A stretch of DNA of 64,000 nt from Fibrobacterota bacterium (GCA_023459055.1 JAEWVR010000031.1:186001-250000), one strand, 5' to 3'; positions 19,381 through 28,503 are shown, counted from the first letter of the stretch. Notes: generated by a model not told the origin, from the sequence alone. Numbers and translations are program-made.

Positions 19381-20469
19381 ATGCGAATACTGTTTTTTAT
19401 TTTAACAATAACAATGTTGTCAGTTTCTCAGGTTCAACCGGAGAAAACGCCGACACTACCACTTGACACAACAAAAAACAGTTCATCAAACGACTCAATC
19501 AGCAGAATTCTTTCAGAACCGGTGACAAATGACACTATCGATTCACTTCAAAAAACAATGGATTCTTCAAAAACGATATCAACAACCGGAATTGCAGCCA
19601 GGGACACTATACCTGATTCACTTTTTCTAAGAGGCACTTATGCAGGAATTGGTATCGGCTGGTCACTTGGCAATTTCGAAGCTGCAAAAATATGGAAACA
19701 GACGATTCATTCCGACTTGAAATCATTTCACCTTACCGACACTGCATTTACAATTTTACAAGATACGACAAGCAGCGATACCCTGATTCGAAACTACGGT
19801 GACACATCAAAGATTCGCTTTACTGTAAAAGAAAAACCATCCGGGTACAACATGTCATTCCCTGTTTCATTGTCACTTGTCACATTCGGACCGGAATCAA
19901 AACATACATGGGTTCTTTCGTTTTTTCTTTTTTCAAAAAATCAGAAAAGTTCACTTTACACAATTGCCGACTCTGTAAATCGCAGGATCGATATTAATCA
20001 AAAATTCCGTCTCTATTCTGTATCGGTTCACTATCTTTACAGTCATCGGATTCCCTCATTGTATATGCAGGTTGATAATGTGCACCGCTCTGATGTTGTC
20101 GCAGGTATCGGTATCGCCCCCCTTATGAATATTGGATCATCGAATATTGTTAAAAAGCTTTCTGATGACATACGGATAACCACAATCTATGACAGTATCA
20201 AGTCGCAGTTCCAATCGTTTGAAATGTATGGTTTGAGTTTATCGTTCAAAGCCGGATTATCGACAGTAAGAAAAATCAAGTCGGGTGCCCTTGAAGCATC
20301 AATACTTTACACGATGACATGGAACGATTATTTTTATAATGATGGTAAAAGGATTCACCGGTCGGATCTTGATCCGCTGGATAGTGAAGGCAGTAAACGT
20401 CTCTCTTTTATGTCAAACAGATTTGAAATCTCGCTTGCACTGCTTAAGGGGATTCGTAAGAAATCGTGA
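19381..20469 (+). CDS. Secreted protein of unknown function
   Basis: Not recognised. The 362-residue protein begins with an apparent Sec signal (residues 1-18). A Ser/Thr/Asp-rich low-complexity stretch (about 20-80) follows, then a region with alternating hydrophobic residues and motifs such as GTYAGIGIGWSLG and MSFPVSLSLVTFG that suggest membrane beta-strands; the last 20 residues include FEISLALLKG. A periplasmic or outer-membrane location is inferred. The gene starts four bases after the phosphatase gene and its stop overlaps the nth start, placing it inside the same operon. Confidence 0.6.
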   Translation: MRILFFILTITMLSVSQVQPEKTPTLPLDTTKNSSSNDSISRILSEPVTNDTIDSLQKTMDSSKTISTTGIAARDTIPDSLFLRGTYAGIGIGWSLGNFEAAKIWKQTIHSDLKSFHLTDTAFTILQDTTSSDTLIRNYGDTSKIRFTVKEKPSGYNMSFPVSLSLVTFGPESKHTWVLSFFLFSKNQKSSLYTIADSVNRRIDINQKFRLYSVSVHYLYSHRIPSLYMQVDNVHRSDVVAGIGIAPLMNIGSSNIVKKLSDDIRITTIYDSIKSQFQSFEMYGLSLSFKAGLSTVRKIKSGALEASILYTMTWNDYFYNDGKRIHRSDLDPLDSEGSKRLSFMSNRFEISLALLKGIRKKS

Positions 20470-21137
20470 AACAATACAGTACCGATATCGGAAAAGTTCA
20501 TGCTATCCTGATGAAAGAGTATGCGCGTCATCAGATGCCTGTTGTGGAGCTTATTCAGGCGCAAACGAAAGAACCGTTCTATGTTCTTGTTGCAACGATT
20601 CTCAGTGCACGGACAAAGGATCAGACGACCGCGAATGTTGTCAAAAAACTCTTTGTACATATAAAAAGAGCTGATGATTTCCGTAAATTTACTGTTGAGG
20701 AAATCGAAAAAATGATCTATCCTGTCGGGTTTTACAGAGAAAAAGCCAAACATCTTAAAAAACTTCCCGACGTACTTGATACCAAATTCAAGGGAATTAT
20801 TCCGGATACCGTGGAGAAATTAATTGAGCTTCCCGGTGTAGGCAGAAAAACTGCAAATCTTGTTGTAGCAGTTGGATTCAATCTTCCTGCAATCTGTGTT
20901 GACATTCATGTACATCGGATCAGTAACCGGCTTGGTTATCTGTCAACAAAGACACCTCTTGAGACAGAGATGACATTACGCGAACACCTGCCACAAAAAT
21001 ACTGGATCACCTATAATTCCTGTTTTGTCTCATTCGGTCAGAATACCTGTAACCCGATAAATCCCAAATGCAACATCTGTCCCATATTTAAATACTGCTC
21101 CCGTATTGATGTTAAAAGTAAATTTTTACCATCCTGA
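20466..21137 (+). CDS. nth: Endonuclease III (DNA glycosylase/AP lyase)
   Basis: Removes oxidised pyrimidines and cleaves AP sites in base excision repair. The 223-residue protein carries the helix-hairpin-helix LPGVGRKTANLVV with the catalytic Lys, the VDIHVHRISNRLGY segment with the catalytic Asp, and the C-terminal 4Fe-4S site C-x6-C-x2-C-x5-C (CNPINPKC, CNIC, CPIFKYC). The start is GTG at 20466, overlapping the stop of the preceding gene as GTGA. The nearest downstream ATG, at 20511, would shorten the N-terminus. Confidence 0.94.
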   Translation: MKQYSTDIGKVHAILMKEYARHQMPVVELIQAQTKEPFYVLVATILSARTKDQTTANVVKKLFVHIKRADDFRKFTVEEIEKMIYPVGFYREKAKHLKKLPDVLDTKFKGIIPDTVEKLIELPGVGRKTANLVVAVGFNLPAICVDIHVHRISNRLGYLSTKTPLETEMTLREHLPQKYWITYNSCFVSFGQNTCNPINPKCNICPIFKYCSRIDVKSKFLPS

Positions 21138-21208
21138 TCAACATCATTTTTGTATTCATTTTCGCCAACACAACAATTTTGTAGCAGGCTCATCTTTAAA
21201 TCTTTGAT

Positions 21209-21248
21209 TTAAGCGCAAATCTCCGCACGGCATATTATTTGCGCTTAA
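21209..21248 (+). terminator. Hairpin after nth
   Basis: TTAAGCGCAAAT (21209-21220) and ATTTGCGCTTAA (21237-21248) form a perfect 12-base stem with a 16-base loop, 70 bases after the nth stop. The distal side reads TAGTAGATG, without a T-run. It is a candidate operon end or 3' stabiliser. Confidence 0.45.
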
Positions 21249-21303
21249 TAGTAGATGAAAATTACAATTTTCAGTTTAACTCAGATTTAAAGGGGTGTCA
21301 GTG

Positions 21304-21699
21304 ATGGATAATTATACAACTTGGTTGGAAAAAGGCGACAAGTATCTTGCATCTGTAAAAGATACCGGTAAATCGGGGAAATTTTCACCTGTTATTCAGT
21401 ATAATTTAATCGCGATGGCATTTGAAAGTTATGCAATGGCAATTCTTGACTATCACAAACAGCTCCCTGATAACCACACATTTACTGATTTACTTGATGC
21501 GCTTGATAAAGTAATTCACATTGACATAGCTTTACGCAATGCAATTATTCGTCACGAAAACACGCAGATGCTTTGCCCGGTTATTGAGTATAACCGACGT
21601 GAACCAACAATTGAAGAGGTGATGGGGTTTCGGAGTACCATTGTCACCATAGCTGCAATTGCGAAAAAAATAATCAGTCATGAACTTGTTGATATTTAA
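21304..21699 (+). CDS. Small helical protein, possibly HEPN-like
   Basis: A 131-residue, mostly alpha-helical soluble protein without signal or membrane segment. Helix one is centred on YTTWLEKGDKYLASV and helix two on YNLIAMAFESYAMAILDYH, followed by LPDNHTFTDLLDALDK and a C-terminal helix IVTIAAIAKKIISHEL. The pattern recalls HEPN-type helical bundles, but a clear RxxxxH is not seen, so the assignment is tentative. A GTG at 21295 lies within the AAGGGG ribosome binding site (21290-21295), and the ATG at 21304 is eight bases from it and taken as the start. It is flanked by hairpins on both sides and is probably a single-gene transcript. Confidence 0.6.
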   Translation: MDNYTTWLEKGDKYLASVKDTGKSGKFSPVIQYNLIAMAFESYAMAILDYHKQLPDNHTFTDLLDALDKVIHIDIALRNAIIRHENTQMLCPVIEYNRREPTIEEVMGFRSTIVTIAAIAKKIISHELVDI

Positions 21700-21767
21700 C
21701 GAACCGAAATGCTTATTCCGTTTTCACCGCCGACAGAGGTTTAGCCTCTCCCCCCCGGTTCGATTGT

Positions 21768-21802
21768 GGCATTATCTGTTCATGCAGATAATGCCCTTTT
21801 TT
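21768..21802 (+). terminator. Intrinsic terminator of the small helical protein gene
   Basis: GGCATTATCTG (21768-21778) pairs perfectly with CAGATAATGCC (21785-21795) around a 6-base loop and is followed by C and six T. Confidence 0.9.
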
Positions 21803-21820
21803 AGTAAAATCATTTTTTGG

Positions 21821-21849
21821 AAAATAAAAAGGCCGTTTGACACGGCCTT
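21821..21849 (-). terminator. Intrinsic terminator of tRNA-Ala
   Basis: On the minus strand AAGGCCG and CGGCCTT (21843-21849 and 21829-21835) form a 7-base stem followed by TTTATTTT, 12 bases after the tRNA 3' end. Confidence 0.88.
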
Positions 21850-21860
21850 AATTTTTTTAA

Positions 21861-21933
21861 TGGAGCTGAGGGGGTTTGAACCCCTGACCCTCAGACTGCC
21901 AGCCTGATGCTCTCCCAACTGAGCTACAGCCCC
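21861..21933 (-). tRNA. tRNA-Ala (anticodon GGC)
   Basis: The minus strand folds as a full cloverleaf of 73 bases: acceptor GGGGCTG with CAGCTCC, D stem GCTC/GAGC, anticodon arm TCAGG-CTGGCAG-TCTGA with anticodon GGC, T arm AGGGG-TTCAAAC-CCCCT and discriminator A. The 3' CCA is not encoded. It reads GCC codons and has its own terminator. Confidence 0.97.
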
Positions 21934-22125
21934 AAATTCTGACATAAATTACAACAACGGCATCAATCATGTCAACGGTAAATTTAAGATATTTAATATT
22001 TTTCATGATAAAATCATTCCAATTGAACGTCAACATACCAAAATGTAAACCCACTATTATCATAACCCTTTGAAAAATAACTCTATTATTTATAATTTGA
22101 ATACATATTTAGTTTTTAATTTGTT

Positions 22126-23025
22126 ATGTCAAACATGATATATATTTACAGGAAGTTACTTACAAGTATAACAGGTTTAAGTATAGTGAATAAGATAAAG
22201 CCGCTAAACATCTATTCGTACAATGATTTTCGTGCATTTCTCCGTGATTATTTCGCTTATCGATGTCAAATGCAGAAAAGCTATTCGCACAGAATTATGG
22301 CAAAGGAGCTCGGCTTTCCATCACCAAACTACATAAAACTTGTTATGGATGGGCATAGAAATATCGGACTGCGAAGTATTGATCGCCTTTTGTGCGGGCT
22401 TCAATTTCGTGACAAGGAACGGGAGTATTTCAACCACCTGGTTTTCTTTTCTCAGGCAAAAACAAATAACCAAAAAAATTATTATTACGGTTTAATGTCA
22501 TCTTTCAGGAGCCCGCTCAATTCTGCTACAATTTCTACAGGTGCTTACCAATATTATAGTGAGTGGTATCATTGTATTGTTCGTGAATTGATAACAAGGG
22601 AGAAACCACCGGTTAATGCAGGTTCAATCGCGAAAAAAATAAAACCACATCTTACCGCAACGCAGGTAAAGAAATCAATTAGTCTGCTTCTTGAACTGGG
22701 TTTTATTGTCGCTAATGAGGATGGAACCTACTCACAGTCATCACGGATTCTTGAAACTGAGAACGATGTTGTATCAGTCGGTATTCGTAACTATAACCTG
22801 AAGATGATTGATATTGCAAAAGAATGCATTGACTCAGTGCCTTATGACAAAAGGGAATTTTCATCTCTGACAATCAGTATCTCAAGTGATGCCATGACTC
22901 GCATAAAGAAGAGAATTAAAGAATTTGAGCAGGAACTGTTTCAGATTGCCCGTGGAAGCCAGAATCCAAAACACGTTTACCAGGCAAATTTTCAGTTCTT
23001 TCCATTGACAGATGAAGATTCGTAA
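22126..23025 (+). CDS. TIGR02147/DUF4423-type putative transcriptional regulator
   Basis: Matches the layout of the TIGR02147 family, known as a large paralogous family of Fibrobacter succinogenes. The family hallmark is visible near the N-terminus: YNDFRAFLRDYFAYR, then a helix-turn-helix-like segment (SHRIMAKELGFPSPNYIKLVMDG, about residues 48-70) and SIDRLLCGLQF. The middle (about 130-230) holds a second winged-helix-like part (TATQVKKSISLLLELGFI) and the C-terminus (SISSDAMTRIKKRIKEFEQEL) fits DUF4423. DNA binding is inferred. The ATG at 22126 is the longest start; a GTG at 22186 would place the family core much nearer the N-terminus and may be the true start. Neither has a clear ribosome binding site. 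No target is evident. Confidence 0.82.
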   Translation: MSNMIYIYRKLLTSITGLSIVNKIKPLNIYSYNDFRAFLRDYFAYRCQMQKSYSHRIMAKELGFPSPNYIKLVMDGHRNIGLRSIDRLLCGLQFRDKEREYFNHLVFFSQAKTNNQKNYYYGLMSSFRSPLNSATISTGAYQYYSEWYHCIVRELITREKPPVNAGSIAKKIKPHLTATQVKKSISLLLELGFIVANEDGTYSQSSRILETENDVVSVGIRNYNLKMIDIAKECIDSVPYDKREFSSLTISISSDAMTRIKKRIKEFEQELFQIARGSQNPKHVYQANFQFFPLTDEDS

Positions 23026-23032
23026 ATTAGTA

Positions 23033-23072
23033 TAATAAAAGGAGAGAAGTTACTTGCCAGTATCTTCTCTCC
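23033..23072 (-). terminator. Intrinsic terminator of dapA
   Basis: GGAGAGAAG (23041-23049) and CTTCTCTCC (23064-23072) form a 9-base stem; on the minus strand TTTTATT follows. It starts 35 bases after the dapA stop and could also serve the converging regulator gene. Confidence 0.85.
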
Positions 23073-23106
23073 CGGATTCTCTACTTTAATAATGAGTACT
23101 TATAAA

Positions 23107-23988
23107 TTACCTGCTAATACCCACCTGATCCATCACACTAAAAAGTTTTGTCTTGTTTGCTTCAGACATTTCTACCATTGGTAAACGTACACCTTCAGCA
23201 GCAAGACCAATTCTGCGCATCGCAGTCTTGACAGGTACCGGATTTGTTTCATAAAAGAGTGCCCCAAAGAATGGCAGATATTTTTCATGGATTTTTCGAG
23301 CTTCTGTAATATTTCCACTCATAAAATTCGAAATCATTGTGTTCATGACATCAGGGATAATATTGCCTGCAACAGAAACGACACCTTTTGCACCAACAGC
23401 CAGCATTGGCAGTGTTGCCAGGTCATCGCCACTAAGAATCGTAAGGCGATCACCACATCTGCGATGAATCTCCGAAACATGTACCATATCCGAGTTACCC
23501 TCTTTGAGTCCGATAATGTTATCAAATTCCATCAACCGTTCGACAGTCTCAGGCAGCATGTTTACAACACATCGTGCTGGTAAATTGTAGAGACATACAG
23601 GTATACTGATACTCGTTGCAATTGCCTTGAAATGCTGGAACATTCCCTCCTGAGTAGGCTTATTATAGTAAGGAACGATACAGAGAACGCCATCAGCTTT
23701 AAGCTTATCAGCATGCTGTGCAATAGTAATAGCTTCCTGTGTATTGTTTGAACCGGCACCGGCAATAACCGGGACCCGGCCAGCCACAGTTTTGATTGCG
23801 ATTTCGATTATTTTCTTATGTTCTTCCCATGCAAGCGTAGCCGATTCACCAGTAGTTCCACATGGAATAATTCCAGATACTTTTTTACTGATAAGGTACT
23901 CAATATTAGAGGCAAAACCGTTTTCATCAATTTTTCCATCCTTAGTGAATGGAGTTACAACTGCCGTAATACAACCAGACCACTTCAT
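23107..23988 (-). CDS. dapA: 4-hydroxy-tetrahydrodipicolinate synthase
   Basis: Condenses pyruvate with aspartate semialdehyde in lysine and diaminopimelate synthesis. The 293-residue TIM barrel has GTTGESATL (44-52), Tyr 134 in CLYNLPARC, and the Schiff-base Lys 162 in GLKEGNSD. GGAGG stands eight bases before the ATG. It is followed by its own terminator. The aminotransferase gene 379 bases upstream on the same strand is separated by a hairpin, so joint transcription is uncertain. Confidence 0.96.
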   Translation of the reverse strand: MKWSGCITAVVTPFTKDGKIDENGFASNIEYLISKKVSGIIPCGTTGESATLAWEEHKKIIEIAIKTVAGRVPVIAGAGSNNTQEAITIAQHADKLKADGVLCIVPYYNKPTQEGMFQHFKAIATSISIPVCLYNLPARCVVNMLPETVERLMEFDNIIGLKEGNSDMVHVSEIHRRCGDRLTILSGDDLATLPMLAVGAKGVVSVAGNIIPDVMNTMISNFMSGNITEARKIHEKYLPFFGALFYETNPVPVKTAMRRIGLAAEGVRLPMVEMSEANKTKLFSVMDQVGISR

Positions 23989-24366
23989 TAAAAAACCTCC
24001 AGAATATTGAATAAAAAACCATCCGTTTTAACGGTTCTCAAGCAAAAAAAAACTGTAATAAGATACATTATAATTGCTGCAATGACCACAATTTTTATTG
24101 ATAAAATCAAGCACATTAATGAGAAAAGTTCTCTTTAGAGAACAGATATAACAATTTTCACCATCGTGATCACCCGGATTGGGCTGTTTGTTTACGGAAA
24201 TGGTATTAAGTGATTATTCAAGAATTATCACTTATCCATTATGATAAACGCTGTTAATTTTAGGTTTTGGTGAAAATGGGTATATGCGGAGATACTGCAT
24301 GATACGTGTGTTTATATAATTCTAGAGACGCACAAAGAATAGCGTCTCTATACTATGTGAATTATA
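23989..24366. other. Gene-free stretch between dapA and the aminotransferase gene
   Basis: No coding potential on either strand. The minus strand has TATAAT at 24072-24067, which could be the -10 box of dapA with a leader of about 75 bases, but no good -35 box. A 9-base stem (TAGAGACGC 24323-24331, GCGTCTCTA 24342-24350) lies 17 bases beyond the stop of the aminotransferase gene and is a candidate transcript end. The rest is AT-rich without recognisable features. Confidence 0.5.
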
Positions 24367-25569
24367 TTACTTTATCAATTTACAGACTGCATCTGCGATT
24401 ATTTTAATACCTTCATCAATTCGTTCCTGCGGTGTATGTGAAAATGCCATTCTGAAACTGTTATTTTTTACACCATGCGGATCAAATGCATTTCCAATAA
24501 CAAACGCAGCACCTTTTTTGATTGATTCCTGGAATACGTCAGATGAATTCATTGCTTCTGGCAGAGTAACCCAAATGTAAAAACCACCTTTTGGTGTAGT
24601 CCAGGTAACACCTGACGGCATATACTTTTTTAGTGCATCAAGCATTATTGATGCCCGTTCTTTATATGCTTTACGTAGTTTCTGAACATATGGTTCGAGC
24701 ATTCCTCTGGACAGGAATTCATTTGCAAGCACCTGGGTAAACGTTGATGTACATGCGTCCATGGATTGTTTGGCTAGTTCACATTTTTCTACGATTTCTG
24801 TTGGTCCAAAGAGCCATCCGAGCCGGAAACCTGGTCCAAAGATCTTTGCAAATGATCCTGTATAGCAGATAGGTACAGGTTCATTTCCTGCTGTCAGTGC
24901 CTTCATCGATTTTGTCAACGGTTTACAGGATTCATCAAAATACAATTCACCGTATGGATCGTCCTCAAGCAGAACAATATCACGTCCTTTTAACATTTCA
25001 AGCAACTCACGTACTCTGTCCTGACTGTAAATTATACCAGCAGGATTGTGGAAGTATGGACAAAGATAGAGCATTTTTGCTTTGGTACCGTTTTTGTCAA
25101 GAGATGATTTTAATGCATCTATAGCAATTCCATCATTGTCAAGATCAACTGCATCAAGTACTGCACCATAGGATTTAAATGCTGCAAGAGCCCCGATAAA
25201 ACTCGGCTGTTCAGTAATCACGACATCATCGGGATCAATAAGTACTTTTGACAGCAGATTAATCGCCTGTTGCGCACCGGTTGTGATAATCAGCGATTGC
25301 CCTTTCATTGACATACCTTTGCTATCAAGATACTTTTTCAATGACTCAAGCAGTGGAGGATAACCTGAAGTTGGTCCATACTGCATCGCAACCTGCTTCT
25401 GCTTCTCGCTCAGTCCATTATAAATCTCATCAATTACATCAACGGGGAATAGTGTATTTGAAGGCATACCACCAGCAAAAGAAATTATTGATGGATCCGC
25501 AGCAAGGGCCATCAATCTGCGGATTTCTGATGAACGCATCTGCTGTGCGCTTTGTGAAAATTGTATCAT
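24367..25569 (-). CDS. PLP-dependent class I aminotransferase (2-aminoadipate/LysN-like)
   Basis: Fold type I aminotransferase of 400 residues. Visible are FAGGMPSNTLFP near 30, a YGPTSGYPPL turn, PYFHNPAGI near 180, LLEDDPYGELYFD near 212-224 and the PLP lysine in GSFAKIFGPGFRLGWL near 247. The layout fits the 2-aminoadipate/multi-substrate aminotransferase group; the amino acid substrate cannot be told from sequence. The frame is open for 25 residues more, but AAAGG lies nine bases before the ATG at 25569 and the family usually starts here. Closeness to dapA could suggest a link with lysine metabolism, but this is weak. Confidence 0.88.
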   Translation of the reverse strand: MIQFSQSAQQMRSSEIRRLMALAADPSIISFAGGMPSNTLFPVDVIDEIYNGLSEKQKQVAMQYGPTSGYPPLLESLKKYLDSKGMSMKGQSLIITTGAQQAINLLSKVLIDPDDVVITEQPSFIGALAAFKSYGAVLDAVDLDNDGIAIDALKSSLDKNGTKAKMLYLCPYFHNPAGIIYSQDRVRELLEMLKGRDIVLLEDDPYGELYFDESCKPLTKSMKALTAGNEPVPICYTGSFAKIFGPGFRLGWLFGPTEIVEKCELAKQSMDACTSTFTQVLANEFLSRGMLEPYVQKLRKAYKERASIMLDALKKYMPSGVTWTTPKGGFYIWVTLPEAMNSSDVFQESIKKGAAFVIGNAFDPHGVKNNSFRMAFSHTPQERIDEGIKIIADAVCKLIK

Positions 25570-25769
25570 TTGTACTACCTTTGATTTTATAAGTATTTCA
25601 AGAGTTTTGAAATATAAATATAAATTAAAAATTATAGTAAACAAAAAGTTTAGCAGTGGTTGAAGCGTTTTTAAGAATCAAAGAGTTATGGTAAACACGA
25701 TTTGACTTACCGGTCAACAAAATCTATACTGTAATACCCGGATTTTAAAAATTTGCGAGGTGTTTTTCT

Positions 25770-25859
25770 ATGGATGTAATATATTTAATGAACATACCAG
25801 AGGGCATAGGCGATTTTCTAAAAAGTCACCATACAACTGGTAATGTGCATAATCGTTAA
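25770..25859 (+). CDS. Possible 29-residue leader or small protein
   Basis: A short open frame beginning MDVIYLMNIPEG with GAGGTG about ten bases before the ATG, ending 26 bases before the polyferredoxin gene on the same strand. It could be a leader peptide or a chance frame; there is no homology that I recognise. Confidence 0.25.
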   Translation: MDVIYLMNIPEGIGDFLKSHHTTGNVHNR

Positions 25860-25885
25860 AAAACAGGCAAGGTTTTATATTACAC

Positions 25886-27499
25886 ATGCGAAAAATCAGA
25901 ATCACAGTTCAGACTATTTTCTTCCTGGCATTTATAATCTTTTTTTTCTTCCTAAACAGATACCCATCATCCTACTCTTTCGACAGCGATCTTTTTCTAA
26001 AACTGAATCCTCTTACAACACTTCTTATAAGCCTGGCATCCAAACAGTTTTTGCTCAGCCTTGTTCTTATATCAGGTATAGTATTTGTAGTTACAATCAT
26101 ATTTGGAAGAATTTTCTGCGGAGCAGTTTGTCCACTGGGTACACTTATTGACATTGTTGACTCTGCGCTTTCAAAAATCCGTTCACATGAACGTCGCCCT
26201 GCCATCTATCTTCATCGATTGAAATACATACTTCTGATTATTACTGTTACATTAAGTGCATTTGGCATTCTTGTACCACTTTTTTTTGATCCTATCCTTC
26301 TTATTACCAGAATCTTTACAACCGTTGTTAATCCTGCACTTAATGTGTTTGCCAGTGATTCTCTTCACGCAATAGGAGCCGTATTTCCTGATGCCGGCAG
26401 TTACCTGAATCAAACTTTTACAATAAAAGTTCCTCTATTTACTGGTATTGGCGTGACGCTTACCCTTATGCTCATCATCTTTGGTGGCACATTCTGGGAC
26501 AAGCGATTCTGGTGTCAATATATTTGTCCATCAGGAGCTTTTTTCGGACTACTGTCCAACTGGTCAATTTACAGAAGAAAAGTTACTGAATCAAAATGTA
26601 ATTCATGTGCCCGCTGTGCAAAAGCATGCCCTACCCGTGCAATACCTCAGAAGGATGTCAAAAAGACATCTGCATCAGAATGCGTTCTCTGCGGTATTTG
26701 TGTATCAATGAAAGATGAGTGCAACAGGTTTTATTTTAGCAAAGTTGCCAAAAATGAATCAGTTCCAACCGATGTACAACGCCGTCACGTTATTGGAGGA
26801 CTTGCAGGAGGTTTTATTGCACTTCCAGCATACAAGGCAACAGCATCGTTAAAGCGTGATGACCATGGGAAACTGATTCGTCCGCCGGCATCACTACCCG
26901 AAACAGAGTTCCTCGCAAAGTGTCTTGCCTGCGGTTCATGTATGAAAGCATGTCCGACAAACGCACTTCAACCTTGCATGTTTACTGATGGTTTTAACAA
27001 ACTATACACTCCGAAGATTGTCCCGAAAATCGGAGGTTGTGAAGGCCAGTGTGCGATCTGCGGGAATGTCTGTCCGGCAGGTGCCATCCGTAAAGTTTTG
27101 CCAACAGATAAACCCTATATTAAACTAGGGACAGCAGTTCTTGACAAAAACAAATGTATTGCATGGGAGCAGAATAAGGAATGCGTTGTATGTGATGAAG
27201 TCTGTCCGTTTAATGCGATTGATTCTCTTGAACTCGAAACTACGGGAGGGAAATTCACAGTTCCCATTGTCAAGGAAGATTTGTGTATGGGATGCGGTAT
27301 GTGTGAACACCACTGCCCCGTTAATGATCAGGCAGCAATTTCAGTAATGCGTTTTGGTGAGAACAGAAAATCCAGTGGTGATTATCTAACACAATCACAA
27401 CGTAAAACAATGGATTTGGAAAGAAAAAAGACTGGCCATAAATCACTTGACAATACTCCACAGGAGAATCAGAATGATTTACCGGTGGGGTTTGAGTAA
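25886..27499 (+). CDS. NapH/MauM-like membrane polyferredoxin fusion
   Basis: A 537-residue electron-transfer protein that joins two usually separate parts. Residues 1-230 contain about five membrane helices and the NapH/FixG signatures FCGAVCPLGT and WCQYICPSGAF. Then follow ferredoxin motifs CNSCARCAKACP and CVLCGIC. After a QRRHVIGGLAGGF segment near 305, which looks like a buried twin-arginine leader, comes a MauM/NapG-like part with CLACGSCMKACP, CEGQCAICGNVCP, CVVCDEVCP and CMGCGMCEHHCP. It probably passes electrons from the quinol pool or cytoplasm to periplasmic acceptors. No nitrate reductase or methylamine dehydrogenase is encoded nearby; the next gene is a Tat-type DUF362 protein, so the two may work together. 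Confidence 0.85.
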   Translation: MRKIRITVQTIFFLAFIIFFFFLNRYPSSYSFDSDLFLKLNPLTTLLISLASKQFLLSLVLISGIVFVVTIIFGRIFCGAVCPLGTLIDIVDSALSKIRSHERRPAIYLHRLKYILLIITVTLSAFGILVPLFFDPILLITRIFTTVVNPALNVFASDSLHAIGAVFPDAGSYLNQTFTIKVPLFTGIGVTLTLMLIIFGGTFWDKRFWCQYICPSGAFFGLLSNWSIYRRKVTESKCNSCARCAKACPTRAIPQKDVKKTSASECVLCGICVSMKDECNRFYFSKVAKNESVPTDVQRRHVIGGLAGGFIALPAYKATASLKRDDHGKLIRPPASLPETEFLAKCLACGSCMKACPTNALQPCMFTDGFNKLYTPKIVPKIGGCEGQCAICGNVCPAGAIRKVLPTDKPYIKLGTAVLDKNKCIAWEQNKECVVCDEVCPFNAIDSLELETTGGKFTVPIVKEDLCMGCGMCEHHCPVNDQAAISVMRFGENRKSSGDYLTQSQRKTMDLERKKTGHKSLDNTPQENQNDLPVGFE

Positions 27500-27588
27500 T
27501 AATAATAGTAGTAGTAGTAAGAAGTAAGAAGAACTTGATTGTAACAACTTTCAATAAAGTAGTAATAGTACAATAGGAGAGATAAATC

Positions 27589-28497
27589 ATGGATATTTCG
27601 AGACGTATGTTTATAGAAGGAGCAGTTGCAGGCGGTGTTGCGGCTGCGGTTGGATCAAATGTATTTGCTCAGACAACAGGCAGTAAAAGTGAGGTTTTTG
27701 TAGGTAAAGGAAGTGCTTCTGATGTAATGCCGAAACTGTTTGAAAAACTCGGCGGGATTTCACGTTTTGTAAAAAAAGGTGCCCGTGTGATGATCAAGCC
27801 GAATATGAGCTTTGCAAATCCTCCTGAATGGGGCACGGGAACATCACCGGAAGCCGTTTACACTGCCGCGAAACTCTGTCTTGACGCAGGTGCATCACGG
27901 GTGATTGTTTGTGACAACACACTCCATGATCCTGCACACTGTAAAGAGAAGACCGGTATCGCTGAGGCGGTGAAAAGTTTAAAAGGTGTCGTCGTATATA
28001 CCCCGAAACAGGATTCAATGTTTATCACTAAAACAGAGAGCAAGGCAAAACAACTAACCACCACAGATGTTGTCAAGGAAGTGTATTCTGTAGATTTCCT
28101 GCTTTCGCTACCTACTGCGAAATCACACAGCGCTGGCGGGGTATCCTTTAATATAAAGGGACTTATGGGCCTTGTAAAGGATCGCGGTATTTTCCATCGT
28201 GATTACGAAATGGCAACTGCTATAGCCGAACAGCTATACTATATCAAGCCGCACCTGTGTCTCGTTGATGCATCACGGGCACTCATTGATAATGGTCCTG
28301 CTGGTCCGGGAAAAGTGACACAACTCAATACGTTTATTGCAGGAACTGATCCGGTTGCAGTTGACAGTTATGCGACCACGCTTGCATCCTGGTATGGTAA
28401 AACCTTTGAGGGAAAACAGGTAAAACATTTAAAGGAAGCTGCTGCACTTGGCTTCGGTAATGTGGAATCATCAATGATTAGTGAAATTATGGTGTAA
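27589..28497 (+). CDS. DUF362 protein with twin-arginine signal
   Basis: A 302-residue DUF362 (PF04015-type) protein. The N-terminus SRRMFIEGAVAGG plus AxA-like cleavage (about residues 4-27) is a Tat signal, so a folded, probably cofactor-bearing protein in the periplasm is expected. The DUF362 landmarks are seen in order: VMIKPNMSFANPP near 67, CDNTLHDPA near 107, PTAKSHSAGGVSFNIKGLMG near 172-190, DASRALIDNGPAGPGK near 228 and GTDPVAVDSYATTLA near 254. The family often accompanies iron-sulfur proteins, and here it follows the polyferredoxin gene by 90 bases. AGGAGAG stands before the ATG. The molecular function is unknown. Confidence 0.86.
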   Translation: MDISRRMFIEGAVAGGVAAAVGSNVFAQTTGSKSEVFVGKGSASDVMPKLFEKLGGISRFVKKGARVMIKPNMSFANPPEWGTGTSPEAVYTAAKLCLDAGASRVIVCDNTLHDPAHCKEKTGIAEAVKSLKGVVVYTPKQDSMFITKTESKAKQLTTTDVVKEVYSVDFLLSLPTAKSHSAGGVSFNIKGLMGLVKDRGIFHRDYEMATAIAEQLYYIKPHLCLVDASRALIDNGPAGPGKVTQLNTFIAGTDPVAVDSYATTLASWYGKTFEGKQVKHLKEAAALGFGNVESSMISEIMV

Positions 28498-28503
28498 AGA
28501 ACA

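Noticed and set aside
21680..21907. 75-codon plus-strand frame across the terminators and tRNA-Ala
   Set aside because: It runs through two intrinsic terminators and the antisense of a tRNA, including the common LMELRGFEPLTLRLPA artefact produced by tRNA antisense.
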